Assembly (NCBI GenBank): GCA_003559235.1
Contig: PWME01000161.1
Location: 1 to 36,471 of the forward strand
Source: Mollicutes bacterium
Lineage (GTDB): Bacteria > Bacillota_I > Bacilli_A > Izemoplasmatales > Izemoplasmataceae
Reading direction: 5' to 3'
DNA length: 36,471 nt
The notes beneath the pieces are model-generated. The model saw nothing but the letters and a program-made list of their open reading frames with translations, searched no databases and was not told the origin of the DNA. Shown here piece after piece: positions 1 through 9,049 of the stretch. Made by a program: the position numbers and the translations under genes. Within the stretch, counting starts at the first letter, position 1, and each line of letters starts with the position of its first letter.

Positions 1-654
1 ATTGAAGTCATGGCTGAAGGGCATAGTGTTACTGAAGCGCTTGAGGCAGATTTAGGGTCTGAACTACTTGTTGAAGGCATTGTATCAGGGTTTGGATTAC
101 GCAGCAATGGACGTAAGACACCACTTATTGTTGAAGATCCTACCAATGGCAATGCGATTGAACTGTGGACCAACTCTGATGCGTATATGTCCTTAGAAGT
201 TGGTGATCGTGTGGTCATTTATAGCGGCTCAACAACGCTTGAAAAAGGTCAACCCCGCTTAAACAGCCATCAGTTAATTGCCGTTAAAGATCACGACAAT
301 GATTTATTTGCACCGACGGTTATTGACGATTTAGAAGCATGGTTAGATGATGTTGTAGAAAACGACTTACCAATTTTCGGTCGCTATACCTTTACCGCTG
401 AAATGCTTGATACTGAAAGCTCTGAAACGTATGATTACTTTGTGCAATGTGGTGAAGAACGGTGTTTACAGTTTGGTGTTCATCAAGATTCAGCCGCAGA
501 TATTGAGTGGGTTGAAGGTACTACCTATATAGTTACTGGTGTCATTTATGGCGTTAGTGATCCCATTAGTGTTTTAGACAATCCTGAAAGTACAACGATT
601 CCTACCATTCGTTTTGGTGTTATGGATGAAGAGGATGTTCAAGTAGAAGAATAA
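1..654 (+). CDS. C-terminal part of an OB-fold-like protein (probably truncated by the left window edge)
   Basis: Reading frame is open to the window start (att gaa gtc atg). The segment 'LLVEGIVSGFGLRSNGRKTPLIVEDPTNGNAIELW...LEVGDRVVIYSG' looks like an OB-fold; a second similar beta-rich segment follows. Confidence 0.5.
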   Translation: MEVMAEGHSVTEALEADLGSELLVEGIVSGFGLRSNGRKTPLIVEDPTNGNAIELWTNSDAYMSLEVGDRVVIYSGSTTLEKGQPRLNSHQLIAVKDHDNDLFAPTVIDDLEAWLDDVVENDLPIFGRYTFTAEMLDTESSETYDYFVQCGEERCLQFGVHQDSAADIEWVEGTTYIVTGVIYGVSDPISVLDNPESTTIPTIRFGVMDEEDVQVEE

Positions 655-732
655 TGCTTAATCAACGATAAATTGGTCAGTGGTAGACACTTATCGCTGA
701 CCAATTTATTGCATTACAAAGGACGTGACGGC

Positions 733-1749
733 ATGATTACATTTAAAGGCATTGAAGTTAAATATGGAGATTTTGTTGCTATTAAGGACTTAGACTTAAC
801 CATTAAAGAAGGCGAGTTCTTTTCCTTTTTGGGTCCATCTGGCTCAGGAAAAACGACGGTATTACGAGCGTTGACAGGTCTGTCTAGGCCTTCACAAGGG
901 ACCATTATGGTCGCGGACAATGATATCACGCATAAATCGATTGAGAAACGGCAAATCGGTATTGTTTTTCAATCGTATGCACTCTTTCCAACGATGAATG
1001 TTTACGAAAATATTGCCTATGGGTTAAAGGTACGTAAAATGTCTAGGCAAGCGATTCAAAAAACAGTGTATGAAATCGTTGATAAGATTGATCTTTCACG
1101 TGAGCAGCTACAAAAGAAGGTGAGTGAACTTTCTGGTGGGCAACAACAACGTGTTGCCATTGCCCGTGCGTTGGTGACAAAACCGAAAATTTTATGCCTT
1201 GATGAACCACTCTCTAATCTCGATGCGAAATTACGTCATAAATTGCGCACTGAGTTAAAAATGTTGCAGCGTGACTTTGGCATTACAACCATTTACGTTA
1301 CGCATGATCAAGAAGAGGCGTTAACGTTATCCGATCGTATAGCGGTGTTTGATGAAGGAAACTTACAACAAGTCGGCACACCCCGAGAAATTTATCAAGA
1401 GCCCGCAACGGAGTTTGTAGCCAATTTTATTGGTGAAGTCAATAAAGTATCAGGGAATGCGTTTTTAAGCATGGTTGACGCGACGATAGATATTGATACA
1501 AATCGTGATGTCTATATGATGATTAATGATATTGATGTTCAACATAGTGATAATGCGATTCCGATTACTGGCATTATAGATGACATTGAGTATTTTGGCT
1601 TTTATATTAAATATGCGTTAAAAACAAACAATAATGAAATTATAAAGTTTATTACATTTTTAGACGCTCAACGCGCCATTACGTTTGAACGAGGTGCACA
1701 GGCTACGGTGTACATCCAACCCAATCGTGTTAAACAATACAGTGTGTAG
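733..1749 (+). CDS. ABC transporter ATP-binding protein, Fe3+/polyamine type (FbpC/PotA-like)
   Basis: Walker A GPSGSGKTT, signature LSGGQQQR, Walker B ILCLDEP, C-terminal TOBE-like region. ATG at 733 follows aaaggacgtgacggc; the ORF track start (673) is likely too early. Confidence 0.9.
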   Translation: MITFKGIEVKYGDFVAIKDLDLTIKEGEFFSFLGPSGSGKTTVLRALTGLSRPSQGTIMVADNDITHKSIEKRQIGIVFQSYALFPTMNVYENIAYGLKVRKMSRQAIQKTVYEIVDKIDLSREQLQKKVSELSGGQQQRVAIARALVTKPKILCLDEPLSNLDAKLRHKLRTELKMLQRDFGITTIYVTHDQEEALTLSDRIAVFDEGNLQQVGTPREIYQEPATEFVANFIGEVNKVSGNAFLSMVDATIDIDTNRDVYMMINDIDVQHSDNAIPITGIIDDIEYFGFYIKYALKTNNNEIIKFITFLDAQRAITFERGAQATVYIQPNRVKQYSV

Positions 1750-3462
1750 GTGAATGTGATGGGCAAACAAGTTTTACGCACAATTAAAGACAATGCAATC
1801 TACTTTATCATCGGGGCGTTCTTTCTATGGGCATTCGTAGCGTTGCTTATATACCCGAATGTGAATGTTGTCATTAGTGCCTTTCGTGTTGATGGTGAAT
1901 TTTCTTTAGAAGCATTGCGTTTAATTCGTGGTTCAGCACGTGCCATGCAAGGCTTAAGAAATAGTGTCGTGCTTGCGGTTGCGTTAAGTCTTACAGTGAA
2001 TGCAGTAGGAATATTCATTGTCTTGGTAACCGAATATTTCGATGTGAAGGGCGCAAATATTTTAAGGCTTGGCTACATGACGACATTGATTTATGGTGGC
2101 ATTGTATTGGTTTCTGGTTATGTGTTTGTGTACGGTGATAACGGTATGTTTACAAAAGTAATTCAGTCGGTGATACCATCATACAGTTCTTCATGGTTTG
2201 GCGGCTTCACTGGCGTGCTTTTTGTCATGACGTTTTCGATTACTTCAAACCACATGATCTTCTTAAGAAACGTTATGCGCAAAGTGGATTATTTTTCGAT
2301 TGAAGCCTCACGGAACTTAGGCGCTTCAACGATGAGAACCTTATTTAAAGTGGTATTACCAATTTTAATGCCAACCATATTTGCGGTAACGATTTTGGTA
2401 TTTTTAACGGGCTTAGGTGCGTTTGCGGCACCATTACTTGTTGGTGGGCGTGAGTTTGAAACCATCAACCCATTAATTCGAGCGTTAATTTATGATGCGC
2501 CTGATATAAGTATTATGCTGTCCGTTATTTTAGGCGCCATGGTTATTGGACTATTGATCATATTTACACGGATTGAAAGTGGCGGAACTTATTACTCTTC
2601 GTCTAAGACGCAAGGGATATTTAGAAAACAAAAAATTGAAAATCGATTGGGGAATGTTGTGGTTCACATCTTTGCATACGTATTATTTATCATCTACATT
2701 ATCCCGATTATATTCATCGTACTTTTTTCTTTCACAGATGTTGTCAGCATTGCTACTGGTACGTTAAGTTTTAGTAGCTTCACAATCCAAAACTACGTTA
2801 CGATATTATCTGATACACAAATACTTAGACCACTTTTTAACAGTATTCGGTTTTCAAGTGTTGCTGCGGTGCTCGGCGTATTCTTTATTTTCTTTATTGT
2901 ATTAATACAGTTTAAAAAGAAAAACAAAATTACAGGTCTGATGCAATATATCATACTCATTCCATGGTTGTTACCATCAACCGTGATTGCCCTTGGTTTA
3001 ATAACATCATACAATCAAGCAACTTTTCTCTTTTTAGGCCGGAGCTTAATAGGGACATCGACGATTGTCATCATTTCATATATAATCATAAAAATGCCGT
3101 TTACATATCGGTTATTACGGGCGATTTATTACACCGTTGATGACTCTTATGAGAGTGCGTCTAAAAGTTTAGGGGCTGGGCCACTTTATACGTTCAGACG
3201 CGTTACGTTGCCGATGGTGTTACCGACAGTCATTGCATTGATGGTCATCAATTTTAACAGTATGCTAGATGATTATAATTTAACAGTATTTTTATACCAT
3301 CCATTGCAGCGAACGTTAGGGATTGACATTAAAAATAAAACAGACTTGATGGCTGGGGGCGATGTGCAAGTGGTATTGCTCATTTATACTGTATTATTAA
3401 TGACATTTTCAGCAATTACACTTTATATAGCTTACGGAAAACTATTGAAAAAAGTCGACTAA
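1750..3462 (+). CDS. ABC transporter permease, two-domain fused (FbpB/iron-type)
   Basis: About 12 TM segments; two EAA-like loops ('EASRNLGASTMRTLFKVVLPILMP' and 'ESASKSLGAGPLYTFRRVTLPMVLP'). Start could be GTG 1750 or ATG 1759. Confidence 0.9.
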   Translation: MNVMGKQVLRTIKDNAIYFIIGAFFLWAFVALLIYPNVNVVISAFRVDGEFSLEALRLIRGSARAMQGLRNSVVLAVALSLTVNAVGIFIVLVTEYFDVKGANILRLGYMTTLIYGGIVLVSGYVFVYGDNGMFTKVIQSVIPSYSSSWFGGFTGVLFVMTFSITSNHMIFLRNVMRKVDYFSIEASRNLGASTMRTLFKVVLPILMPTIFAVTILVFLTGLGAFAAPLLVGGREFETINPLIRALIYDAPDISIMLSVILGAMVIGLLIIFTRIESGGTYYSSSKTQGIFRKQKIENRLGNVVVHIFAYVLFIIYIIPIIFIVLFSFTDVVSIATGTLSFSSFTIQNYVTILSDTQILRPLFNSIRFSSVAAVLGVFFIFFIVLIQFKKKNKITGLMQYIILIPWLLPSTVIALGLITSYNQATFLFLGRSLIGTSTIVIISYIIIKMPFTYRLLRAIYYTVDDSYESASKSLGAGPLYTFRRVTLPMVLPTVIALMVINFNSMLDDYNLTVFLYHPLQRTLGIDIKNKTDLMAGGDVQVVLLIYTVLLMTFSAITLYIAYGKLLKKVD

Positions 3463-3488
3463 CAAACAAGAAGAAATGAGGTGGCGAG

Positions 3489-4193
3489 ATGACAAAACCT
3501 CAAGCCAACGATAAATTTTATTCAAGCAAAAGGTATAAATTCTTTCCTGGTATTGCCATTGTGCATATGATAGATGACCCAGTACTGATTAATCAATTAA
3601 AAGCCATTGCACAGTCTATGCACGCTTCAGGGTGTTTTTCTCACTATGTATTTTTACCAGAAAAAACGTATCATATGACGGTCGCGGATTTAATTACATA
3701 CAAAGACTTACAAACCAATGGCATGTTTTCTGATTTCCCTTACAAACATGAAACGTCGCTCAAGGCGATTGATGCCTATGTTAAGCGCGTATTAGGTCAG
3801 TCAAAATTTCAACTTGATGTTCGTATGAAGCCTAAAAAAATAACCTCAAGAAAGATTGTTTTAACACCAGCATCCCGTGATGATGAAAGAAAACTTCACG
3901 ACTTCCGAAATAAGGTGTATAAAACATTGCATATTGAGCCTGATCCTCGTTATCAGTTTCATATCTCTTTAACCTATCGCTTACACGCGCTCAACGACAA
4001 AGACCAAGTGGCTATGGATGTATTTTTAGATAGCATCAATGCCCGCTATTTAACCCTTTTACCAACTGTTGTGGTTAAAACGGCTGAACTCGTTGCCTTT
4101 AATGATATGGCAGACTATCGAAACATTGAATTAGGGCGCCATAATTTAGGGGTTAGTGAACCCGAATCTTCTGAAAAGCACTGGTTAGAATAA
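3489..4193 (+). CDS. DUF1868-like / 2H phosphoesterase superfamily protein
   Basis: Two 2H-type motifs: 'TYHMTVADL' and 'YQFHISLTYR'; RBS gaggtggcg upstream. Confidence 0.7.
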   Translation: MTKPQANDKFYSSKRYKFFPGIAIVHMIDDPVLINQLKAIAQSMHASGCFSHYVFLPEKTYHMTVADLITYKDLQTNGMFSDFPYKHETSLKAIDAYVKRVLGQSKFQLDVRMKPKKITSRKIVLTPASRDDERKLHDFRNKVYKTLHIEPDPRYQFHISLTYRLHALNDKDQVAMDVFLDSINARYLTLLPTVVVKTAELVAFNDMADYRNIELGRHNLGVSEPESSEKHWLE

Positions 4194-4202
4194 ATTTCAC
4201 TT

Positions 4203-4240
4203 GACTGATGTGGTAATCCCGAACCATGTCAGTCTTTTTT
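4203..4240 (+). terminator. Rho-independent terminator
   Basis: GACTGATGTGG...CCATGTCAGTC followed by TTTTTT. Confidence 0.8.
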
Positions 4241-4249
4241 ATGTGATAG

Positions 4250-4278
4250 TTGGATTATCCTGTGTTATTCGTTATAAT
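4250..4278 (+). promoter_or_regulatory. sigma-A type promoter for aldo/keto reductase (and possibly glnA)
   Basis: TTGGAT (4250-4255), 17-nt spacer, TATAAT (4273-4278). Confidence 0.7.
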
Positions 4279-4300
4279 ATAGACAAAGAAAGGGGAATGC

Positions 4301-5134
4301 ATGATGCAAACCACATTGCTTAATGAACGGTATACGTTGGCGAATGGTGTAAGAATTCCCAAACTAGCTTTTGGCACATCACCTCTAACGCAGGCGGTTT
4401 GTAAAGACGCCGTTATAACGGCGCTTGAGATTGGGTATCGGCATCTTGATACCGCCGCAATTTATGACAATGAAGACGCGGTGGGTGAAGCGGTTAAAGC
4501 CAGTGGGCTTTCACGCAGCGAACTTTTTATTACCACTAAACTTGATGCCCGTATTAAAGACCCGCATCAAATAAAACCAGCACTAATGAAAAGTTTGGAT
4601 GCACTCGGGATGGAATATGTTGATTTGTATTTAATTCACTGGCCTAAACCGATGGATGAAATGGATGATGATGCAAAAAATTATGATGAAGCGAATGCGG
4701 CGATTTTCACAGAAATGGCTAGCTTGATGAAAGCTGGCTACATCCGAGCGATTGGGGTTTCAAACTTTTCCCCACGGGACTTAAAAAGTTTAATTGCTAA
4801 AACTGCACTTGTCCCTCATGTTAATCAAATCCGCTATCATATTGGCCATACACAAGAAGACACAACCGCATTTTGTGATCAAGCTGACATTTTGGTAGAA
4901 GCCTATTCACCACTCTCTAAGGAACGGTTTATTGAGCATGAAACATTACAAGCGATTGCGACACGCTATGGGGTTAGTGTTGCACAGCTTATGCTTCGGT
5001 TTTGTATTGATGAAGGGCGTTTGCCTTTGCCAAATTCCAAAACCCCCTCACGAATACGTGAAAATGCGTTGCTAGATTTTTCTATCGATGCAGAAGACCG
5101 AAAACGATTAAAAACATGGACACCAGAAAAATAG
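4301..5134 (+). CDS. Aldo/keto reductase
   Basis: AKR motifs 'GYRHLDTAAIYDNE', 'LYLIHWPKP', 'IRAIGVSNF', 'VEAYSPL'. Confidence 0.93.
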   Translation: MMQTTLLNERYTLANGVRIPKLAFGTSPLTQAVCKDAVITALEIGYRHLDTAAIYDNEDAVGEAVKASGLSRSELFITTKLDARIKDPHQIKPALMKSLDALGMEYVDLYLIHWPKPMDEMDDDAKNYDEANAAIFTEMASLMKAGYIRAIGVSNFSPRDLKSLIAKTALVPHVNQIRYHIGHTQEDTTAFCDQADILVEAYSPLSKERFIEHETLQAIATRYGVSVAQLMLRFCIDEGRLPLPNSKTPSRIRENALLDFSIDAEDRKRLKTWTPEK

Positions 5135-5143
5135 GAGGACATC

Positions 5144-6475
5144 ATGGATAAAACAGACATCTTAAATGATGCCAAGAAAAACAATGTTAAGTATGTACGC
5201 TTATGTTTTACTGATATTCACGGCTTAATCAAAAACGTAGAAATACCAGTACGAGGCTTAAAAGCGGCAATGGATAATACCATCATGATTGATGGGTCTA
5301 GTATTGATGGGTTTGCGACCATACAAGAAGCGGATATGTATTTGCATCCCGACCTTGATACATGGCTTGTTTTGCCGTGGGAAAATACGGATTATGGCAA
5401 TGTTGCACGGTTAATTTGTGATGTATACTTGCCCGATGGGACGCCGTTTGAAGGTGATCCACGTATTGTCTTAAAACGTAATATTAAAGCCATGCAGGCC
5501 ATGGGCTTTGACAGCTTAAATATTGGGGTTGAGCCAGAATTCTTCTTATTTAAGCGTAAACAAGATGGTACACTAAGCATGAAACCGCATGATCATGGTG
5601 GGTATTTTGATTTATCTCCCGTCGATGCGGCTGAAGATTGCAGGCGCGATATTGTGCTTGAACTTGAGAAGCTTGGCTTTGACATGGAGGCATCACACCA
5701 CGAAGCCGCGCGTGGCCAACAAGAAATTAATTTTAAGTTCGGCAATGCATTAGAAGCCTGCGACAACTTACAAACCTTTAAGCTTGTGGTAAGAAACGTT
5801 GCAGAAAGGCATGGGCTTTACGCAACGTTTATGCCAAAACCATTTACCAATGAAAACGGTTCTGGGATGCATGCGAACTGTTCATTAACTCGCAAAGATG
5901 GGTCGAATGCGTTTGATGATCCTGAAGGTGAACGTGGCTTATCGCAAGTATGTTATCAATGGATTGGTGGCATTATGGCACATGCCCGTGCTTTTACGGC
6001 CATTACCAACCCAATTGTTAACTCATACAAGCGGTTAATCCCTGGCTATGAAGCGCCATGTTATGTGTCGTGGAGTGATGCGAATCGCTCCGCGATGATA
6101 CGCTTACCAGCAACCCGTGGCGCCGGCACTAGAACCGAAATACGCAGTGTTGATCCTTCCGCCAATCCTTACCTCGCGATAAGCGTTATTTTAGCGAGTG
6201 GGTTGGATGGCATTAATAACGGCGTTGATTATCCGAGCCCCGTGCATGATAATCTTTATTTGCTTGAACGCGAAGAGCGAGAGCGTTTGGGCATCAAAAA
6301 CCTTCCTGAAAATCTAAAAGATGCGCTAAAGGAACTACGTCGTGATGCGGTTGTTAAAGCGGCGCTTGGTGAGCATGTGTTAGAAAAATTTATGGCAGCG
6401 AAAAATGATGAATGGGATCGTTTCAGAAAACATGTGTCACAATGGGAAATTGATACCTATTTAAAAGCGATATAA
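5144..6475 (+). CDS. glnA: Glutamine synthetase, type I
   Basis: 'IDGSSIDGF', 'GVEPEFFLF', 'NGSGMHANCSL', 'NPYLAISVILASGLDGI'; RBS aggagg upstream. Confidence 0.95.
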   Translation: MDKTDILNDAKKNNVKYVRLCFTDIHGLIKNVEIPVRGLKAAMDNTIMIDGSSIDGFATIQEADMYLHPDLDTWLVLPWENTDYGNVARLICDVYLPDGTPFEGDPRIVLKRNIKAMQAMGFDSLNIGVEPEFFLFKRKQDGTLSMKPHDHGGYFDLSPVDAAEDCRRDIVLELEKLGFDMEASHHEAARGQQEINFKFGNALEACDNLQTFKLVVRNVAERHGLYATFMPKPFTNENGSGMHANCSLTRKDGSNAFDDPEGERGLSQVCYQWIGGIMAHARAFTAITNPIVNSYKRLIPGYEAPCYVSWSDANRSAMIRLPATRGAGTRTEIRSVDPSANPYLAISVILASGLDGINNGVDYPSPVHDNLYLLEREERERLGIKNLPENLKDALKELRRDAVVKAALGEHVLEKFMAAKNDEWDRFRKHVSQWEIDTYLKAI

Positions 6476-6485
6476 AAAAAGACAT

Positions 6486-6516
6486 AAAAAAGGTTGGCGC
6501 CGGTGCCAACCTTTTT
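6486..6516. terminator. Bidirectional Rho-independent terminator between convergent genes
   Basis: aaaaaAGGTTGGCgccgGTGCCAACCTttttt hairpin with A-tract upstream and T-tract downstream. Confidence 0.85.
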
Positions 6517-6559
6517 ACATGGGACATAGATGTCAAAGATTATCAATAAAAGGGGGAAA

Positions 6560-7221
6560 TTATTTGTCATAAGGGTATTGCAGTTTGGTACCGAAAGCAT
6601 CACGGTTTGCAGAGTTGTCATAAATTTCTTCGATATCAAATACATAGGCTGGATAATTTAACCAGCGACTCATATCTGGGGTGTGATAAACATCGTGTTG
6701 GGCATTTAAAAACTGTTGGTACAGTTCGCGCTGCCCTGAATCTAGTTCGTCATAAATTGACATTTTACCCCGCAACTCATAAGAAACCATTGGCGGTTGA
6801 TAGTAAATGATGGTTGCTTCGGGATTGGCTTTATAGTTTTCAAAACTATGTTTTTTTGCCATCTCAAGACTTCCAATTCTTGTAAAATCGATGCGGTGCC
6901 TTACGTCTTCACCATACATCCATTTTACGAGTAAAGCAAGCCCGCGTTTACTATAGTCTTTATCACCTGGTGTATAGCTTTTAATGTGTTCTAAGTAAGC
7001 ATTTAGTGTTTCTTCTAAATACTCAGGCTTTGGCATAAAACCAACGCCTTTAATGCTTGCGTTTAATCCTGCGGGTCCGTTTGAAACTAGTGCTGGCGTA
7101 TGTGAGCAAAAGCTCAAAAAGATTTTTTCTTTTGATAGTTCTTCGCCATTATACAGTTTTAATACCGTGTTGGCTCTTGTGGTAAAAGCCCAATTGAAAA
7201 ACTTTTCAGCAGTTTTCATAG
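6560..7221 (-). CDS. Conserved hypothetical protein, possibly PNPOx-like split-barrel family
   Basis: MKTAEKFFNWAF start after ggagg. The segment 'EATIIYYQPPMVSYELRGKMSIYDE' loosely resembles FMN-binding split-barrel proteins. The family call is tentative; the ORF-track start at 7264 overlaps the promoter. Confidence 0.5.
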
Positions 7222-7250
7222 CGCCTCCTGGCAAAAATATTTTTTTGAAA

Positions 7251-7263
7251 TGACACATTGTCA
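7251..7263. promoter_or_regulatory. Palindromic operator copy 1
   Basis: TGACA-CAT-TGTCA, adjoining the minus-strand -10. Confidence 0.6.
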
Positions 7264-7291
7264 TTTTAGCACGTTTAATCGGCTAAGTCAA
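7263..7291 (-). promoter_or_regulatory. Promoter for the minus-strand hypothetical gene
   Basis: On the minus strand TTGACT (7286-7291), 17-nt spacer, TAAAAT (7263-7268). Confidence 0.7.
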
Positions 7292-7405
7292 TATATGAAA
7301 AAAATCGCCAAAGGAAGCGATTTAGGGGGACTTTTACATAATAATTAGAAAAGAAACATATGACAAAAAGGGCGGTAACATGCCGTTTATCATCACTAAG
7401 GTGTA

Positions 7406-7434
7406 TTGACACTTTGTCATTTTGGTTCTATAAT
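7406..7434 (+). promoter_or_regulatory. Consensus sigma-A promoter for lipoprotein gene
   Basis: TTGACA (7406-7411), 17-nt spacer, TATAAT (7429-7434). Confidence 0.85.
7407..7419. promoter_or_regulatory. Palindromic operator copy 2
   Basis: TGACA-CTT-TGTCA overlapping the -35 box. Confidence 0.6.
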
Positions 7435-7444
7435 ACACATGTAC

Positions 7445-7457
7445 CGACAAATTGTCA
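7445..7457. promoter_or_regulatory. Palindromic operator copy 3
   Basis: CGACA-AAT-TGTCA about 11 nt downstream of the -10. Confidence 0.55.
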
Positions 7458-7531
7458 TTTCTTTATAGCTTTTTTGATTTACCTTGCTTTTCGTTTTATG
7501 TTTATTGTATTCATAAAGAGGAGGAAAGAGT

Positions 7532-8932
7532 ATGAAAAAAGTATTACAATGGCTTATGATGTTTACTTTGGTAATGGTAATTGGTGTTTTTGCGGTTGCG
7601 TGTGGTGGAAATGGCGATGATAATGGTGACGACAACGGTGATGACAATGGTGACGTTGAAGCATTTGAACTCGCTGGTGAGTACGAAATTGATATTACGA
7701 ACATGGGAATGCCACTTGTATTTTTCTTAAAAATTGATGACGAAGCAAACTTTATTTTATCGCCATCGCGTGCCTTTGAGGATAACCGTGGCAGTGGAAC
7801 AATCCATGAAGTGGATGAAGATGGTGACATTTCTTACATGATGGTGTATGATGCTTCTACGGCAGAAGAAATGATTACGGCTGACTTTATTGTGATAGGA
7901 CATAATTTACGGTTTATGACACGTTTGCCTTATGGTTCTTCTAATATAATGTATGAGGCGGAAGATCCAGTTGACCCAGAGATTATGCATTATTTGATGG
8001 CACGTACGTATTTACATGAAGCGTTGCACGGCATTTACGGTGGTAGTCACACAACGATGGGTATGGGTGGAGAAGTAGAATACAATTATACCCTTGAACT
8101 CATGCCAGGACTTGAATATTATTTCAATAGCCAGTTCGAACTTGGTGGCGAAATGTATGATTTTGAAGAAGTTGGAACGTGGCATGTTGAAGACGATGTG
8201 ATGACCATTACGCCTGAAGGTGAAGATCCTGTGGTTGGTGCGTTGCTCGCAGATGGCAGTATTGATATTGCTGTCTTACCTTCATTCATGGCATCGTCTA
8301 GAACTGAGACGAATTTAAGATTAACAACCCATAGTGCTTATGCTGGTATATATTATGCACATTACCTATTTGAGATGATGGGGACTGTTATGGGTGATAC
8401 AGATGCTACACTCGTATTGGATCACTTCGGTGGTTATACGTATCATGCCATTGATAATTTAGCAGAAGAAGACAATGAAATTTATGAAGAAGGAACGTAT
8501 ACGGTTGACGGTGATGTTATTGCGTTCGAACCTGAAGAAGGTGACACGCGGGTTGGAACGTATAATAACTATACATTACAAGCTGAATTTCATGCATCGA
8601 TTGGTAGACCGGACACGACCTCTGATTTAATGTTTTATGCCCATGCCATTCAAGGTGAGTTCACCGCTGAAATTACGGTTGATGAAGCACCGCTTTATGC
8701 GACATTGACGTTGAATGCGGATGGGTCATACCATATTGTTATTCTTGAAGATGATGATTCTGTCTACTATGAAGATTTAGGCGGTTTCACCGTAGGTACC
8801 GTAGGCATGGGGATTCCAGCGTTGATTATGGAAAGTGAAACGTGCGAACACAATGCAGTAATCTCCGCGGCCGGGCTCAATGCAACCATCATTATAGATG
8901 AAGTTGAATACAGTTTCTATTTAAGTAAGTAG
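7532..8932 (+). CDS. Secreted lipoprotein with about four repeated beta-rich lipocalin-like domains
   Basis: Signal peptide and lipobox 'FAVACGG', (GDDN)n acidic linker, then four segments each starting '[AHQ]G[EI][YF]'. Strong RBS aaagaggaggaaagag. Confidence 0.8.
   Translation: MKKVLQWLMMFTLVMVIGVFAVACGGNGDDNGDDNGDDNGDVEAFELAGEYEIDITNMGMPLVFFLKIDDEANFILSPSRAFEDNRGSGTIHEVDEDGDISYMMVYDASTAEEMITADFIVIGHNLRFMTRLPYGSSNIMYEAEDPVDPEIMHYLMARTYLHEALHGIYGGSHTTMGMGGEVEYNYTLELMPGLEYYFNSQFELGGEMYDFEEVGTWHVEDDVMTITPEGEDPVVGALLADGSIDIAVLPSFMASSRTETNLRLTTHSAYAGIYYAHYLFEMMGTVMGDTDATLVLDHFGGYTYHAIDNLAEEDNEIYEEGTYTVDGDVIAFEPEEGDTRVGTYNNYTLQAEFHASIGRPDTTSDLMFYAHAIQGEFTAEITVDEAPLYATLTLNADGSYHIVILEDDDSVYYEDLGGFTVGTVGMGIPALIMESETCEHNAVISAAGLNATIIIDEVEYSFYLSK
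7613..7654 (+). repeat. 12-nt tandem repeat encoding the Gly-Asp-Asp-Asn linker
   Basis: ggcgatgataat ggtgacgacaac ggtgatgacaat ggtgacgtt. Confidence 0.8.
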
Positions 8933-8970
8933 CATTAACTTTTTGCCATAATTGGGATAATGATGAAGCA

Positions 8971-9004
8971 ATGGCAAAACTATTCTTGCGGGTAGTTTTG
9001 CCAT
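8971..9004 (+). promoter_or_regulatory. Perfect 12-bp inverted repeat (possible terminator or regulatory hairpin)
   Basis: ATGGCAAAACTA (8971-8982), 10-nt loop, TAGTTTTGCCAT (8993-9004); no clear U-tract follows. Confidence 0.6.
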
Positions 9005-9049
9005 TTGCGTATCATTTTGACAACGGATTTAGACTATAGGAGTGATTGC

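Noticed and set aside
7613-7654. Tandem repeats as a possible CRISPR or VNTR element
   Set aside because: Only about three and a half 12-nt units, in frame, encoding an acidic lipoprotein linker; no spacers.
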